Position numbers and translations under genes: made by a program | DNA from: VBWE01 sp943372645 | GTDB taxonomy: Bacteria > Bacteroidota > Bacteroidia > Palsa-965 | NCBI GenBank assembly: GCA_943372645.1 | Contig: CALRZN010000011.1 | Location: forward strand, 62,001 to 126,000 | DNA length: 64,000 nucleotides | Reading direction: 5' to 3' | Notes under the pieces: generated by a model | Told to the model about the DNA's origin: nothing | The model's input: only the letters and a program-made list of their open reading frames with translations | The model's database searches: none | In this document: one piece after another, positions 1 to 9,111 of the stretch | Layout: the number at the start of each line of letters is the position of its first letter | How positions within the stretch are numbered: position 1 is the first letter of the stretch

Positions 1-882
1 GATTACACCGACTTTTATTCGAGCATCGACCACGCCACCAACATGGGCAAAATGCTCCGCGATCCGGCCAACGCGCTGTTGCCGAACTGGAAACACATCC
101 CGGTGGGTTACCACGGCCGCGCCTCCAGCATCGTTATTTCCGGCACACCCATCCACCGCCCGAAAGGCCAGACCAAAGCACCCGACGCGGATGTGCCTTC
201 GTTCGGTCCGACCAAACTGCTCGACTTCGAACTCGAAACCGCATTCATCATTGGTAAACCCACCGCACTCGGCGAAAGTGTTACCACGGCCGAAGCCGGC
301 AATCACATCTTCGGCATGGTACTGTTTAACGACTGGAGCGCACGCGACATCCAGGGCTGGGAATATGTGCCGCTGGGACCGTTCCTGAGTAAAAATTTCG
401 GTTCCACCATTTCGCCGTGGATTGTAACAATGGATGCACTCGAACCGTTCCGCGTAAAAGGCTACGTGCAGGAACCAAAAGTGCTGCCCTACCTCGAATA
501 CAGCGGCGACAAAAACATTGACATCACGCTCGACGTGTTCATCAAACCCGAAAACAGCGACGAATCACGCATCTGCCGTTCCAACTACAAATACATGTAC
601 TGGACAATGGAACAGCAGCTCACGCACCACACGGTGAACGGCTGCAACATCAACATCGGCGACATGATGGCCTCCGGCACCATCAGCGGTCCGGACGAAG
701 GCAGCTTCGGCTCGATGATGGAAATCACCTGGCGCGGCACCAAACCCGTTAAAATGGCCGACGGCACCGAACGCAAATTCATCAACGACGGCGACACGCT
801 CATCATCCGCGGGTTTGCGGAACGGGATGGCGTACGAATTGGCTTCGGAGAATGTTCCGGAAAAGTGCTGCCTGCTACTTAG
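1..882 (+). CDS. fahA: Fumarylacetoacetase, 5' end missing
   Basis: Catalyses the last step of tyrosine and homogentisate breakdown, cleaving fumarylacetoacetate to fumarate and acetoacetate. The reading frame is open from base 1, so the N-terminal domain (roughly 125 residues of a usual 420) lies outside the window. Visible family motifs are DYTDFYSS at the very start (metal-binding Asp and the catalytic His region), GYHGRASS, WSARDIQ, GPFLSKNF and GDMMASGTISGP. The metal-ligand acidic residues sit in the FELETAFIIG stretch. The stop is a TAG. The gene faces the flavin reductase at 943 with about 60 bp between them, and I see no clear terminator there. hppD of the same pathway is at the far end of the window. 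The family call is secure; only the start is unseen. Confidence 0.95.
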   Translation, partial: DYTDFYSSIDHATNMGKMLRDPANALLPNWKHIPVGYHGRASSIVISGTPIHRPKGQTKAPDADVPSFGPTKLLDFELETAFIIGKPTALGESVTTAEAGNHIFGMVLFNDWSARDIQGWEYVPLGPFLSKNFGSTISPWIVTMDALEPFRVKGYVQEPKVLPYLEYSGDKNIDITLDVFIKPENSDESRICRSNYKYMYWTMEQQLTHHTVNGCNINIGDMMASGTISGPDEGSFGSMMEITWRGTKPVKMADGTERKFINDGDTLIIRGFAERDGVRIGFGECSGKVLPAT

Positions 883-942
883 GATTTTGGGAGTTGAAGA
901 TCGGGCCGGAAATCAAACGCTCAATTTTCAAACAAAACAACA

Positions 943-1461
943 TCAATACTCCCCAAACGCCGCCGCATGGTCTGCGATCATTTTCAGTGCAGCTTCGCTG
1001 GTTACTTTTTCCGTATCCGTAATTTCCCGCACCAGGGCAAGGATGAGTTTGTGGTAAAACACATTGATTTTCAGGTAATGAAACGCGTTGGTCAGGTCAT
1101 CCACCCCGCGCAGGTTGCCCCCGCGTCCGGAAGCGACGCCAACCAGGGCCGTTTTTTTGCCGGCGAGGTCGGCGGGCGGAATAGCGTCTATCAGCAGTTT
1201 AAAAATGCCGGGATAGGAACCGTTGTATTCAGGTATTACCATCACTAATTTGTCGGCCGGAAGGATGTATTGTTCCATTATGCCCTGGAAGGCCGGGCTC
1301 CGTTTACCGTAAAAATCGCTCACGATAAAGTCAGCCGGCAACTGCTGCAGGCTAAACACCTGGTTTTCAATATTTAATTGCGTAAGTGCGGTACTGTAGG
1401 CGGTGGCCACCTTATGGGTATTGCTGCCGGGGCGGTTGGTTCCGGAAATAATTGTGAGCAT
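943..1461 (-). CDS. NAD(P)H-dependent FMN reductase family protein
   Basis: A small flavodoxin-fold oxidoreductase of about 172 residues, expected to bind FMN and pass electrons from NAD(P)H to quinones, azo compounds or free flavin; the natural substrate cannot be told. The FMN phosphate loop is the N-terminal SGTNRPGSNTHKVA. The second flavin loop is PEYNGSYPGIFKLLIDAI near residue 85, followed by a GVASGRGG segment. I chose the ATG at 1461 rather than the TTG four codons upstream because the protein then begins directly at the first beta strand (MLTIISGTNRPG). It stands alone, convergent with fahA and divergent from the UPF0173 hydrolase gene. No membrane segment or signal peptide is visible. 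Confidence 0.85.
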   Translation of the reverse strand: MLTIISGTNRPGSNTHKVATAYSTALTQLNIENQVFSLQQLPADFIVSDFYGKRSPAFQGIMEQYILPADKLVMVIPEYNGSYPGIFKLLIDAIPPADLAGKKTALVGVASGRGGNLRGVDDLTNAFHYLKINVFYHKLILALVREITDTEKVTSEAALKMIADHAAAFGEY

Positions 1462-1621
1462 AGGTCTGTTCAAATTTAAAGTGCGGCTTGTTTATAATTT
1501 GCTTCCCCGTGAAACGCTTTATTCCCTACCTTCGGGCGATAATTCAGGGCGGCTACAAAGAACGCGTTTTCATGCCACTTTGTTCATCCGTTCCCCGGAT
1601 TTCCAAGATACTTTTTACAGC

Positions 1622-2311
1622 ATGCAGATTTCATATTACGGACATTCCTGTTTTGGCGTGGAAATCAAAGGCAAACACCTGCTTTTTGATCCGTTTATCA
1701 CGTACAACCCGCTTACTTCCGGAACCGGCGTTACGGCCGAAACCGTAAAAGCAGATTATATCCTGGTTTCACACGGGCACGAAGATCATGTGGCCGACCT
1801 TGTTGCCATTGCAAAACGCACCGGCGCAAAAGTGATAAGCGCCTTCGAAATCCACGCCTGGCTGAATAAACAGGGCGTTGAAAACACGCACCCGATGAAC
1901 ACCGGTGGAAAATGGATGTTCGATTTCGGCAAAGTAAAATGCGTAGTGGCACAGCACAGCAGCAGCCTGCCCGACGGCACCTACGCCGGAAACCCGATGG
2001 GTTTTATCGTGGAAAGCGACGAAGGCAGTTTTTATTACGCCGGCGATACCGCACTTACGTATGATATGAAACTGATCGGCGAATACCGCTCGGTTGATTT
2101 CGCGTTCCTGCCTATCGGCGATAACTTTACCATGGGCGTTGATAACGCCATTATTGCCTGCGATTTTATTGCCTGCAACGACATTATCGGGATGCACTTC
2201 GATACGTTCGGGTACATCAAAATAGATCACAACGAAGCGCGCGAAAAATTTGAACGTGCCGGGAAAAAACTGAAATTAATGCAAATCGGGGAAACCATTT
2301 CGAAACCCTGA
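1622..2311 (+). CDS. UPF0173-type metal-dependent hydrolase (metallo-beta-lactamase fold)
   Basis: A 229-residue metallo-hydrolase; the length matches the UPF0173 family (about 226), whose physiological substrate is unknown. The metal-binding signature SHGHEDHVAD lies near residue 55. Further ligands are the His in AQHSSSLPDG, the Asp in YAGDTALTYDM and the terminal HFDTFG. The frame is open further upstream from a non-ATG codon, but the ATG at 1622 gives the standard family start (MQISYYGHSCFGVE), and the extra N-terminus has no family resemblance. The gene lies 21 bp before parA on the same strand and may be cotranscribed with it. It is probably a cytoplasmic housekeeping enzyme. Confidence 0.88.
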   Translation: MQISYYGHSCFGVEIKGKHLLFDPFITYNPLTSGTGVTAETVKADYILVSHGHEDHVADLVAIAKRTGAKVISAFEIHAWLNKQGVENTHPMNTGGKWMFDFGKVKCVVAQHSSSLPDGTYAGNPMGFIVESDEGSFYYAGDTALTYDMKLIGEYRSVDFAFLPIGDNFTMGVDNAIIACDFIACNDIIGMHFDTFGYIKIDHNEAREKFERAGKKLKLMQIGETISKP

Positions 2312-2332
2312 TCCGATCGGAGCACATACACT

Positions 2333-3145
2333 ATGGGGAAAATTATTGCAATAGCAAATCAGAAGGGCGGAGTCGGAAAAACAACGACAGCAATTAACCT
2401 GGCGGCCAGCCTCGCCGTACTCGAATACCGTACACTGCTGGTAGATGCCGACCCGCAGGCCAACGCCACTTCCGGTGTAGGCCACGATCCGAAGAACGTA
2501 AAAACGAGCATTTACGAGTGCATCATCGAAGACCGCGATCCGAAAGACGTGATTCTTACAACCAGCACGCCCCACCTCGACCTGCTGCCCGCACACATCG
2601 ACCTGGTAGGTGCTGAAATTGAAATGATCAACCTGCCCAGCCGCGAAAAAATGATGCGCCATGTGCTCGGCAAAATCAAAAACAACTACGATTTTATCAT
2701 TCTCGATTGTTCACCTTCACTCGGCTTGGTAACGGTTAACTCGCTCACGGCTGCCGATTCGGTGATTGTGCCGGTGCAATGTGAATACTTTGCACTCGAA
2801 GGACTGGGCAAACTGCTGAACACGATTAAAATTGTACAGACACGCCTCAACCCGGACCTGGCCATCGAAGGCATCCTGCTCACGATGTACGACATCCGCC
2901 TGCGCCTGAGCAACCAGGTAGTGGAAGAAGTGAAAACACATTTTCAGAGCATGGTGTTTGATACAATTATCCAGCGCAACACCAAACTGGGCGAAGCACC
3001 GAGCTTCGGCGAAACCATCATCATGCACGATGCAACCAGCAAAGGCGCAATCAACTACCTGAACCTGGCGCGCGAAATTCTGCAGAAAAACAACATGACG
3101 CGGATGAGCGATGAAGAAAAAATCATCAACCTCACCGGCAAATAA
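2333..3145 (+). CDS. parA: ParA/Soj chromosome-partitioning ATPase
   Basis: A Walker-type ATPase that coats the nucleoid and, stimulated by ParB bound at parS, drives origin segregation. It has 270 residues, typical of chromosomal Soj/ParA without an N-terminal DNA-binding extension. The deviant Walker A KGGVGKTTT is at residues 11-19, including the intradimer Lys. VDADPQAN follows (Walker A'), and Walker B is FIILDCSPSLG near residue 120. parB starts 71 bp downstream on the same strand, and DUF5683 follows. I saw no parS site of the usual TGTTTCACGTGAAACA form in the adjacent sequence, though I did not scan every variant. Confidence 0.97.
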   Translation: MGKIIAIANQKGGVGKTTTAINLAASLAVLEYRTLLVDADPQANATSGVGHDPKNVKTSIYECIIEDRDPKDVILTTSTPHLDLLPAHIDLVGAEIEMINLPSREKMMRHVLGKIKNNYDFIILDCSPSLGLVTVNSLTAADSVIVPVQCEYFALEGLGKLLNTIKIVQTRLNPDLAIEGILLTMYDIRLRLSNQVVEEVKTHFQSMVFDTIIQRNTKLGEAPSFGETIIMHDATSKGAINYLNLAREILQKNNMTRMSDEEKIINLTGK

Positions 3146-3216
3146 GTAACGCATTATGCAACTACCAATCCTGCCGGCACCCGCCAGCAGGATTTTATTT
3201 TCAGAAGGATAAAACG

Positions 3217-4128
3217 ATGAGCATTAAAAAATCAGCTTTAGGCAAAGGACTCAGTGCACTGCTCGAAAACGCAGGAACCGACATCACCAGCAAACCGCAG
3301 GTGAGTGCTGAAACAACCACGACCAGCACCGCTGTTGCAGGCGGCATCAGCACCATTCCGGTGAACCAGATTGAGACCAACCCGTTTCAGCCGCGTACGC
3401 ATTTTGAAGAACAGGCGCTGCAGGAACTGGCCGAATCCATTAAGGTACACGGCATCATTCAGCCGGTTACCGTGCGTAAAATGGGCTACGACAAGTACCA
3501 GCTCATTTCGGGTGAGCGCCGTTTCCGCGCATCGCAGCTGGCCGGCCTCGAAAGCATCCCGGCTTATGTGCGCATTGCAAACGACCAGGCCATGCTCGAA
3601 ATGGCGCTCGTGGAAAACATCCAGCGCGAAAACCTCGACGCCATCGAAATTGCCATCAGCTATCGCCGCCTCATTGACGAGTGCAGCCTCACGCAGGAAC
3701 AGCTCAGCGAAAAAGTAAGCAAGCAGCGCTCCACCATCACCAATTACCTGCGTCTGCTTAAACTGCCCGCCGAAATTCAGCGCGGCATCCGCGAAAAAAG
3801 CATCACCATGGGCCACGCCCGTGCACTCATCAACATCGAGAACCCGAAAACGCAGATTGACCTGTACAAACAGATCATCACCGACGAACTTTCGGTACGC
3901 GATGTGGAAAATATGGCCCGCGGCGAAAAAACCGTTCCGCAGCGCGCCAGCCACGAAAAAATGCGCGGCGACCTGGATGAAAAATATGCCGACAAACTGA
4001 AAGCGCTGGCCAAACAGTACGGCGGAAAACTGGAACTGAAAAGCAACGAAGCCGGAAAAGGCCGTCTTACCATACCGTTCGACAGCGAAGAAAACCTGGA
4101 ACGGCTTTTGGACATCCTCGACGTTTAA
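3217..4128 (+). CDS. parB: ParB/Spo0J chromosome-partitioning protein
   Basis: CTP-binding DNA clamp that loads at parS and partners ParA. It has 303 residues. The short N-terminal ParA-interaction segment is KKSALGKGLSALL at residues 4-16, followed by a flexible Thr/Ala-rich stretch. The ParB/Srx-like domain begins at IPVNQIETNPFQPR (about residue 48) and contains the CTP-binding GERRFRAS motif near residue 102. The helix-turn-helix region spans about 140-200, including EQLSEKVSKQRSTITNYLRLL. The C-terminal dimerisation segment ends LERLLDILDV. The intervening 71 bp after parA holds no obvious promoter. DUF5683 starts 10 bp after the stop codon, so the three genes probably form one transcript. 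Confidence 0.97.
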   Translation: MSIKKSALGKGLSALLENAGTDITSKPQVSAETTTTSTAVAGGISTIPVNQIETNPFQPRTHFEEQALQELAESIKVHGIIQPVTVRKMGYDKYQLISGERRFRASQLAGLESIPAYVRIANDQAMLEMALVENIQRENLDAIEIAISYRRLIDECSLTQEQLSEKVSKQRSTITNYLRLLKLPAEIQRGIREKSITMGHARALINIENPKTQIDLYKQIITDELSVRDVENMARGEKTVPQRASHEKMRGDLDEKYADKLKALAKQYGGKLELKSNEAGKGRLTIPFDSEENLERLLDILDV

Positions 4129-4137
4129 TACTCCCTC

Positions 4138-4761
4138 ATGCGCCTGTTTTCTGTTCCCAACCTGCTCCTGCTGCTGGTGCTGTTTACCGGCGCCGCTGCC
4201 TTTGCGCAGCAGGATTCCGTTACAAAATGGAATGTGGTGGTTGGCGATTCAGCAGTGCGCAAAGACAGTTTAGCGTTCCGCAAAGAAAAAGGTCCGCCCG
4301 AACATTCCCCGAAAAAAGCGGCCATCCTCTCCGCCTGCCTTCCCGGCGCCGGACAGGTGTACAACGGCAAACCCGGTTACCTGTGGAAAGTGCCCGTAAT
4401 TTATGTCGGGTTTGGTGCACTCACCTACTCCACCATCTGGAATAACCAGCAGTTTAAAATATATGCCGAGGCTCTGCATTTCCGTTACGATGATGATCCT
4501 GCTACCATTGATCCCCTTTCCCGCTACAGCGACAACGACCTCGTTACCCTGAAAGATTATTACCGCCGCAACCGCGATTTGTCCATCATCGGCATCGGTG
4601 CATTATATGTGCTGCAGATAGTGGATGCCACTGTGGATGCGCACCTCTACCAGTTCGATAAAAAGATGGACGGCCCGCTTACACTGCAGGTAAAACCACG
4701 CTGGATGTATGCAGATCAGCGCATGTATCCGGGCGTTTGCGTAACGCTGGGGTTGCATTAA
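4138..4761 (+). CDS. DUF5683 protein, exported or membrane-associated
   Basis: A 207-residue protein of a family that follows parAB in many Bacteroidota; its function is unknown. An N-terminal signal peptide or anchor (VPNLLLLLVLFTGAAAFAQQ) is visible. The DUF5683 core starts near residue 60 with SPKKAAILSACLPGAGQVYNGK, the GAGQ.YN motif typical of the family, followed by hydrophobic segments around 85-100 and 150-170. The TAA stop codon uses the terminal TTAA of the interspersed repeat at 4758-4894, so the repeat abuts or slightly replaced the natural 3' end. In related genomes dapB would be expected next; here dapB is at 45.5 kb. Confidence 0.85.
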   Translation: MRLFSVPNLLLLLVLFTGAAAFAQQDSVTKWNVVVGDSAVRKDSLAFRKEKGPPEHSPKKAAILSACLPGAGQVYNGKPGYLWKVPVIYVGFGALTYSTIWNNQQFKIYAEALHFRYDDDPATIDPLSRYSDNDLVTLKDYYRRNRDLSIIGIGALYVLQIVDATVDAHLYQFDKKMDGPLTLQVKPRWMYADQRMYPGVCVTLGLH

Positions 4762-4894
4762 TCCCGCAATCCGCATTTGCCGTGATCTTGTTTTTTTGTT
4801 GCAAATGCTGCGGGATCCTCAAATTTAAGCACCAGTCAATAATCGGTTTGCTGTAATAACAGGTGCAATTTGCCTGCCGCTTAATTTGGGTTAA
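4758..4894 (+). repeat. MITE-like 137-bp element, copy A
   Basis: Bounded by TTAATCCC at the left and GGGTTAA at the right, so its ends are short inverted repeats that include TTAA. The opposite-strand copy at 24804-24939 matches it at the left arm (first 22 bases identical), the central CAAATGCTGCGGGAT and the right arm GCTTAATTTGGGTTAA, with equal spacing between the first two blocks. The left arm and centre can fold on each other (ATCCCGCA..GCATTTG with CAAATGCTGCGGGAT, four bases bulged). A second hairpin is expected from the CAAATT.AAGCA block and the right arm, weaker in this copy. No reading frame is inside, so any movement would need an enzyme encoded elsewhere. Confidence 0.7.
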
Positions 4895-4924
4895 ACCAAA
4901 AAATATTCGAACTTGGCTCCTGCC

Positions 4925-5419
4925 ATGAACGAAAAATGGACCTCGTTTACCCTTACCGCTAACTTTACAGCGCCCGTTTCCGAAGTGTATCGGGTGTGGG
5001 CCACGCAGCGCGGCATCGAAAAATGGTTTCTCCGCAAAGCCATTTACAAAACACCGGAAGGCGACCGCCTCGCAAACGACACCTACGTCCGCGCAGGTGA
5101 TTCGTTTGAATGGTACTGGCACGGTTTCCCCGATTCGGTTGCGGAAAAAGGACGCATCCTCGAAGCCAACCACAAAGACCGGTTCAGCTTTACATTTACC
5201 GGCGACACCATTGTTACCGTACACATTTACACCCGCGAAAGCGAAACCATGCTGGAACTCACGCAGGGGCAAATTCCGGTAGAAACCGATCCGGAGAAAA
5301 GCCTGTACGTGCAGTGCTCGCACGGCTGGCTGTTTTACCTCACCAACCTCAAATCGTACCTCGAAGGCGGCATGGACCTGCGTAACAAAAGCCTTGCGGT
5401 GAAAAGTCATTTTAAATAA
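4925..5419 (+). CDS. SRPBCC/AHSA1-type START-like domain protein
   Basis: A 164-residue single-domain protein with the Bet v1/START-like fold of the AHSA1 group: FTLTANFTAPVSEVYRVWATQRGIEKWFL at the start is the usual first strand, helix pair and W.. motif, and the C-terminal helix carries HGWLFYLTNLKSYLEGG. Such proteins bind hydrophobic ligands or act as Hsp90 co-chaperone-like modules; nothing here tells which. I chose the ATG at 4925 over the TTG at 4913. The gene stands alone between the repeat at 4758-4894 and the T9SS gene at 5509. No signal peptide is visible, so it is probably cytoplasmic. Confidence 0.8.
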   Translation: MNEKWTSFTLTANFTAPVSEVYRVWATQRGIEKWFLRKAIYKTPEGDRLANDTYVRAGDSFEWYWHGFPDSVAEKGRILEANHKDRFSFTFTGDTIVTVHIYTRESETMLELTQGQIPVETDPEKSLYVQCSHGWLFYLTNLKSYLEGGMDLRNKSLAVKSHFK

Positions 5420-5508
5420 CAGAGCCTAAGTCGGTAAATTCCCGGTGTTCGTCGGTATCTGAAATTCCGCATGTTTTTCCTTTCTAATTTTCAGGAAAAG
5501 AAAAACGC

Positions 5509-6708
5509 ATGCGTGCACTTTACTGTTTTGCTGCACTGCTATTTGCGGCTTTCGCCGGAAAAGCACAGCCCTTTACCAAAAACTACATCATGAGTTTTCA
5601 CACCTGCGATGCCAGCTGTACCGGCTTCCAGGATCACATGGTACACCTTGCGGAATCAAACGACGGGATAACGTGGACAACGGTTCCGAACTTTGTTCCA
5701 TACACGGGTAGCGTGCCGGATGTGATTGTGCGTGGTACCAAAGTGTACATCTTTACACCGGGCATGGTAAAACGCTACGATCATACCACGGGCCTGTGGG
5801 AAAACAACCCGCAACCGGTAAGCATTGTTGATTCGAATAATGTGCCCGTATCATTTGTCGATCCGTCGGCCATTGTGGACAGCAACGGCAACCTCGTGTT
5901 GTTTTTCCTCAACGCCACCGGCCTCACCGGCGATCCCGCGGGATGCAGCAGTTATCCGTGCAACAAGTATTTTGATTCAGCCACGGAAGTCCCGGGATCG
6001 GATGGTACCCAGTTCGTGATGAATGCCGGCCACCGCGCCAGCGTTACACTAAACAGCAGCCCGCAAACCGCTTCCGATCCCGATATTTATTTCGACGGTA
6101 CAAATTACCAGCTCTACATTTCCAGCGGGCCTTCTACGCTTGCGGCGCACTCCGCTTCGCTGCACGGTCCGTATGCATTATACGCCCTGCCAAACAACGG
6201 CACGCTCATCCAGAACGGAGGCGTACCCTGCGGGATGTATGATACGCAGGCTTCCACCTACCGCACGTATGCGCATGCAGCAAATATGAGTGCGGCAGCG
6301 GAAATACGGATGTTTGCGCACACGGGGTTTGCATCACAACTCAGTACCTACACCACGGTTATTTCCGGTCCCATTATCGGCGAACCGGTAACTACAAAAA
6401 CAGAAAGTCCGGGCATTTGCAGCAACACATTGCTAACGCTCGGCATGGCCGCGCAGCAGTCCACACTCCCCTGCCGCGTATATCCGAACCCGGTAACAAC
6501 AGCAAATGATGCGCTTACCATAGAACTGGATGTACCTGCAACAACATTTACAGTTCACCTGTATGATCTTTCGGGCCGCCGCATTTACACCGAATCGTTT
6601 ACCGGTCAGCAGGCAATCCTGACAGGGCTGCATCCCGCACCGGGAATTTATGTGATGGAGCTGATTTCCGGAAACCGGCGCAGTTACCGGAAAGTAACAT
6701 GGCAGTGA
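5509..6708 (+). CDS. Secreted T9SS-exported protein with glycosidase-like beta-propeller character
   Basis: A 399-residue exported protein. Residues 1-19 form a signal peptide ending GKAQ. The middle region (about 25-310) has repeats of the kind SNDGITWTTVPNF, DVIVRGTKVYIF, DPSAIVDSNGNLVLFF and DPDIYFDGTNYQLYISSG, which resemble the blade strands and Asp-box-like turns of five-bladed glycosidase propellers (GH43/sialidase type); I infer, but cannot prove, a carbohydrate-related role. Residues about 325-399 are a type IX secretion sorting domain: YPNPVTTANDALTIEL, LYDLSGRRIYTE, then PGIYVMELISG. It would be translocated by the T9SS and cleaved or attached at the surface. It shares a bidirectional terminator with the convergent gene downstream. 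Confidence 0.75.
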   Translation: MRALYCFAALLFAAFAGKAQPFTKNYIMSFHTCDASCTGFQDHMVHLAESNDGITWTTVPNFVPYTGSVPDVIVRGTKVYIFTPGMVKRYDHTTGLWENNPQPVSIVDSNNVPVSFVDPSAIVDSNGNLVLFFLNATGLTGDPAGCSSYPCNKYFDSATEVPGSDGTQFVMNAGHRASVTLNSSPQTASDPDIYFDGTNYQLYISSGPSTLAAHSASLHGPYALYALPNNGTLIQNGGVPCGMYDTQASTYRTYAHAANMSAAAEIRMFAHTGFASQLSTYTTVISGPIIGEPVTTKTESPGICSNTLLTLGMAAQQSTLPCRVYPNPVTTANDALTIELDVPATTFTVHLYDLSGRRIYTESFTGQQAILTGLHPAPGIYVMELISGNRRSYRKVTWQ

Positions 6709-6740
6709 TTACGCTGCAGCATATTGCTGCGTTATAAAAC

Positions 6741-6775
6741 AAAAGAGGCTGCCTTTTCAGACAGCCTCTTTTTTA
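6741..6775. terminator. Bidirectional intrinsic terminator
   Basis: Stem AAAAGAGGCTG paired with CAGCCTCTTTT around a ten-base loop, with A and T tracts on both sides. It lies between the convergent T9SS genes ending at 6708 and 6793 and can stop both transcripts. Confidence 0.85.
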
Positions 6776-6792
6776 TTCCAATGAATTACTGT

Positions 6793-9111
6793 TTACTGTT
6801 TTACAAACGGGTAATTTGCTTTACCGGTTTCAGAAATCAGCACCAGGTTGTAGTTGCCCATCGGCAGTGCTTCAACGTTGATATCAGCAGCGCCGTTACC
6901 GGAAACCTGCTGTGTAGCAACGAGGCTACCGCGAACATCACGAATTTCGATTGTGTTAACAGCTACTTTCGAAGCATCCCAACGCACCTGCAGTGTTGTT
7001 GTTGCAGGGTTCGGCATGTAACGAACACCCGGGAAGCCGGCAATTTCGTTAATGCCGGTACATGGGTTTACAACAATTGTTCCTGTTGTAGTATTCGAAC
7101 AGCCATTCGCATCGGTATACGAATATGTAATTGTGTGTGTACCGTTACCGGCAGTAAGCGGGGTAAACACACCGGCAGTTACACCCGGGCCGGTATAGGT
7201 TCCGCCTGCAGGCGATCCCTGGCTCAGTGTAATTACACCGTCATTCAAACAATGGGTACCGAGGCTGCTCATTGTAACTGTGGGCAGCGGGTTTACGGTT
7301 ACTGTAGCGTTTGCCGTATTTGAACAGCCATTCGCATCAGTTCCGGTTACAGTATAAGTGAGCGTTGATGTCGGAATGAACGGAACGTTATTGGTAATGC
7401 CACCGGTCCATGCATATGAAACAGCTCCCTGTCCGAACAGTATTACCGAATCACCGGCACAAACTGTAATTGAAGACAGGTTTGTGGAAACTGTCGGAAG
7501 CGGATTAACAGTAATGTCAATCGTAGCTGTATTTACACAACCTGAACTGTCGGTACCAGTTACGGTATAGGTTGTTGTAGCTGTCGGTGAAACAGTTACC
7601 GGTGAGCCGCTGAGTGAACCCGGATTCCATGCATACGATGCAGCACCAGAACCTGAAAGGCTGGTTGAAGAACCAAGACAGATTGCAGAATCAGAAGCAG
7701 TTGCAGCAACTACCGGAAGTGCATTAACACCAACTGTAACTGTTCCTGTATTCGAACAGCCGTTGCCGTCGGTACCGTTAACAGTGTAGGTTGTAGTTGT
7801 AGCCGGTGAAACCATCAGCGGGTTGCTGGTAGAAGATCCCGGGGTCCATACATACGAAGTGGCACCGGTAGCGGTAAGTGTTGCTGAGTCACCGGCACAA
7901 ATTGCAGATGCGCTTGAAGTAGCAGCTACTGTCGGCAGTGCATTTACAGTTACAGCAATGCTGTCCATCGGACCATTCAGTGCGCAGGGAACGTTTTGTC
8001 CCATTACATAGATCCAGTAGTTACCCGGAGTTGTTCCGGTTACGTTGATGGTAGTAGTTCCCTGTCCCGAGTTTAAAGTCAGGCCCGAAGGAACAGTCCA
8101 CTGGTATGCTGTTGAGTTTGCATCGGTAGATGATGTATAGCTAACTGATGCACCCTCGCAGAATGCAGCCGAACCGGTAATGGTATGTGTTCCCGGTGTC
8201 GGGCTTGTCCAGGAAATAGTTACCTGTCCGTTTCCGAGCCAGATACCATTGTTAACAACGCCGCTGGTTACACCGCCGATAAACGTTGATCCGCCGCCGC
8301 CGCCGCCGCCTGCACCTTTTGAGTTACCGGCACAACCGGTAGTTCCTGCAGAACCACCGCCGCCGCCGCCGCCGCCAAGCTGTCCGCCGCCGCCGCCGCC
8401 GCCACCAACAACACTGTTGGATGAAGAGCAGCAGCAGGTTTGTCCGGCACCGCCGTTACCACCTGTGCCTGTTGTAGCCGTAGATCCCGGTCCACCAAGA
8501 AATCCGGAACAACCTACACCGGCTGCACCTAATGCACCCTGTATGCTTCCGAAGTTTCCGCCTTTACCGCCACCGGCAACGCCAGAGCTTTGGGGCGAGT
8601 CATTGCCATTTACGCCAACTCCGCCGCCGCCGAAACCGCCGTTTCCACCTACACCACCAACACCGCTGCCTTCGTGGCAACCGCCACGTCCGCCGCCGCC
8701 GCCGCCACCGGCAGTGATTACACGGTTTGCTTCTGCTGTGCCGCCGATACGGATATCTGTTGCGCCACCGCCGCCACCGGCATTCTGTGATCCGCCGTTG
8801 GCACCGCCGTTAAAACCGCCGGCAGGTGTTGCACCCTGGCCACCTACGAAAATATTCAGAATATCGCCGGGAGCTACAGCACGGAAGCCTTCTGCATATC
8901 CGCCGAGTCCGCCGTTTCCACCGGAAACATTGTTTCCGCCGAGCGCACCCGAGCCGCCCTGTGCACCCCAGGTTTGAATAAATACAGAAGTTACACCGCA
9001 GGGAACCGTAAAGGTCTGGATGCCTCCTGTAAAGTTAAATGTGGCTGTTTGCGCAGAAAGCCCGAGGGACAATCCGGCAAATAAACCAACTAATACGTTA
9101 GTTTTTCTCAT
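6793..9111 (-). CDS. Glycine-rich T9SS-exported surface protein with Ig/PKD-like repeats
   Basis: A 772-residue secreted protein. Residues 1-20 form a signal peptide (VGLFAGLSLGLSAQ). Residues about 25-300 are extremely glycine-rich, with long runs of Gly broken by conserved strands (VFIQTWGAQGG, GDILNIFVGGQG, ATDIRIGG, TFIGGVTSG, NGQVTISW), the pattern of glycine-rich cell-surface domains. Residues 300-690 hold repeated Ig/PKD-like modules with NGCSNTGTVTV-type ends and regular Cys positions (AICAGDSATLTATGA). Residues about 695-772 are a T9SS sorting domain (YMPNPATTTLQVRW, IRDVRGSLVATQ, GNYNLVLISE). Probably an adhesive or matrix component. The Gly-rich codons produce a long Pro-rich open frame on the other strand, which is not a gene. 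The shared terminator at 6741-6775 lies just downstream. Confidence 0.85.
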   Translation of the reverse strand: MRKTNVLVGLFAGLSLGLSAQTATFNFTGGIQTFTVPCGVTSVFIQTWGAQGGSGALGGNNVSGGNGGLGGYAEGFRAVAPGDILNIFVGGQGATPAGGFNGGANGGSQNAGGGGGATDIRIGGTAEANRVITAGGGGGGGRGGCHEGSGVGGVGGNGGFGGGGVGVNGNDSPQSSGVAGGGKGGNFGSIQGALGAAGVGCSGFLGGPGSTATTGTGGNGGAGQTCCCSSSNSVVGGGGGGGGQLGGGGGGGGSAGTTGCAGNSKGAGGGGGGGSTFIGGVTSGVVNNGIWLGNGQVTISWTSPTPGTHTITGSAAFCEGASVSYTSSTDANSTAYQWTVPSGLTLNSGQGTTTINVTGTTPGNYWIYVMGQNVPCALNGPMDSIAVTVNALPTVAATSSASAICAGDSATLTATGATSYVWTPGSSTSNPLMVSPATTTTYTVNGTDGNGCSNTGTVTVGVNALPVVAATASDSAICLGSSTSLSGSGAASYAWNPGSLSGSPVTVSPTATTTYTVTGTDSSGCVNTATIDITVNPLPTVSTNLSSITVCAGDSVILFGQGAVSYAWTGGITNNVPFIPTSTLTYTVTGTDANGCSNTANATVTVNPLPTVTMSSLGTHCLNDGVITLSQGSPAGGTYTGPGVTAGVFTPLTAGNGTHTITYSYTDANGCSNTTTGTIVVNPCTGINEIAGFPGVRYMPNPATTTLQVRWDASKVAVNTIEIRDVRGSLVATQQVSGNGAADINVEALPMGNYNLVLISETGKANYPFVKQ

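Noticed and set aside
2333..4128. parS site of standard form near parAB
   Set aside because: I saw no TGTTTCACGTGAAACA-like site; a diverged site may exist but I cannot support one.
4679..5410. A 243-codon minus-strand open frame over the START-like gene and copy A of the repeat
   Set aside because: It reads through the repeat and the complement of the START-like gene; no domain.
8180..8977. A 265-codon proline-rich open frame on the + strand
   Set aside because: It is the complement of the Gly-rich codons of the T9SS protein on the minus strand; Gly codons read backwards give Pro. No start context or domain.
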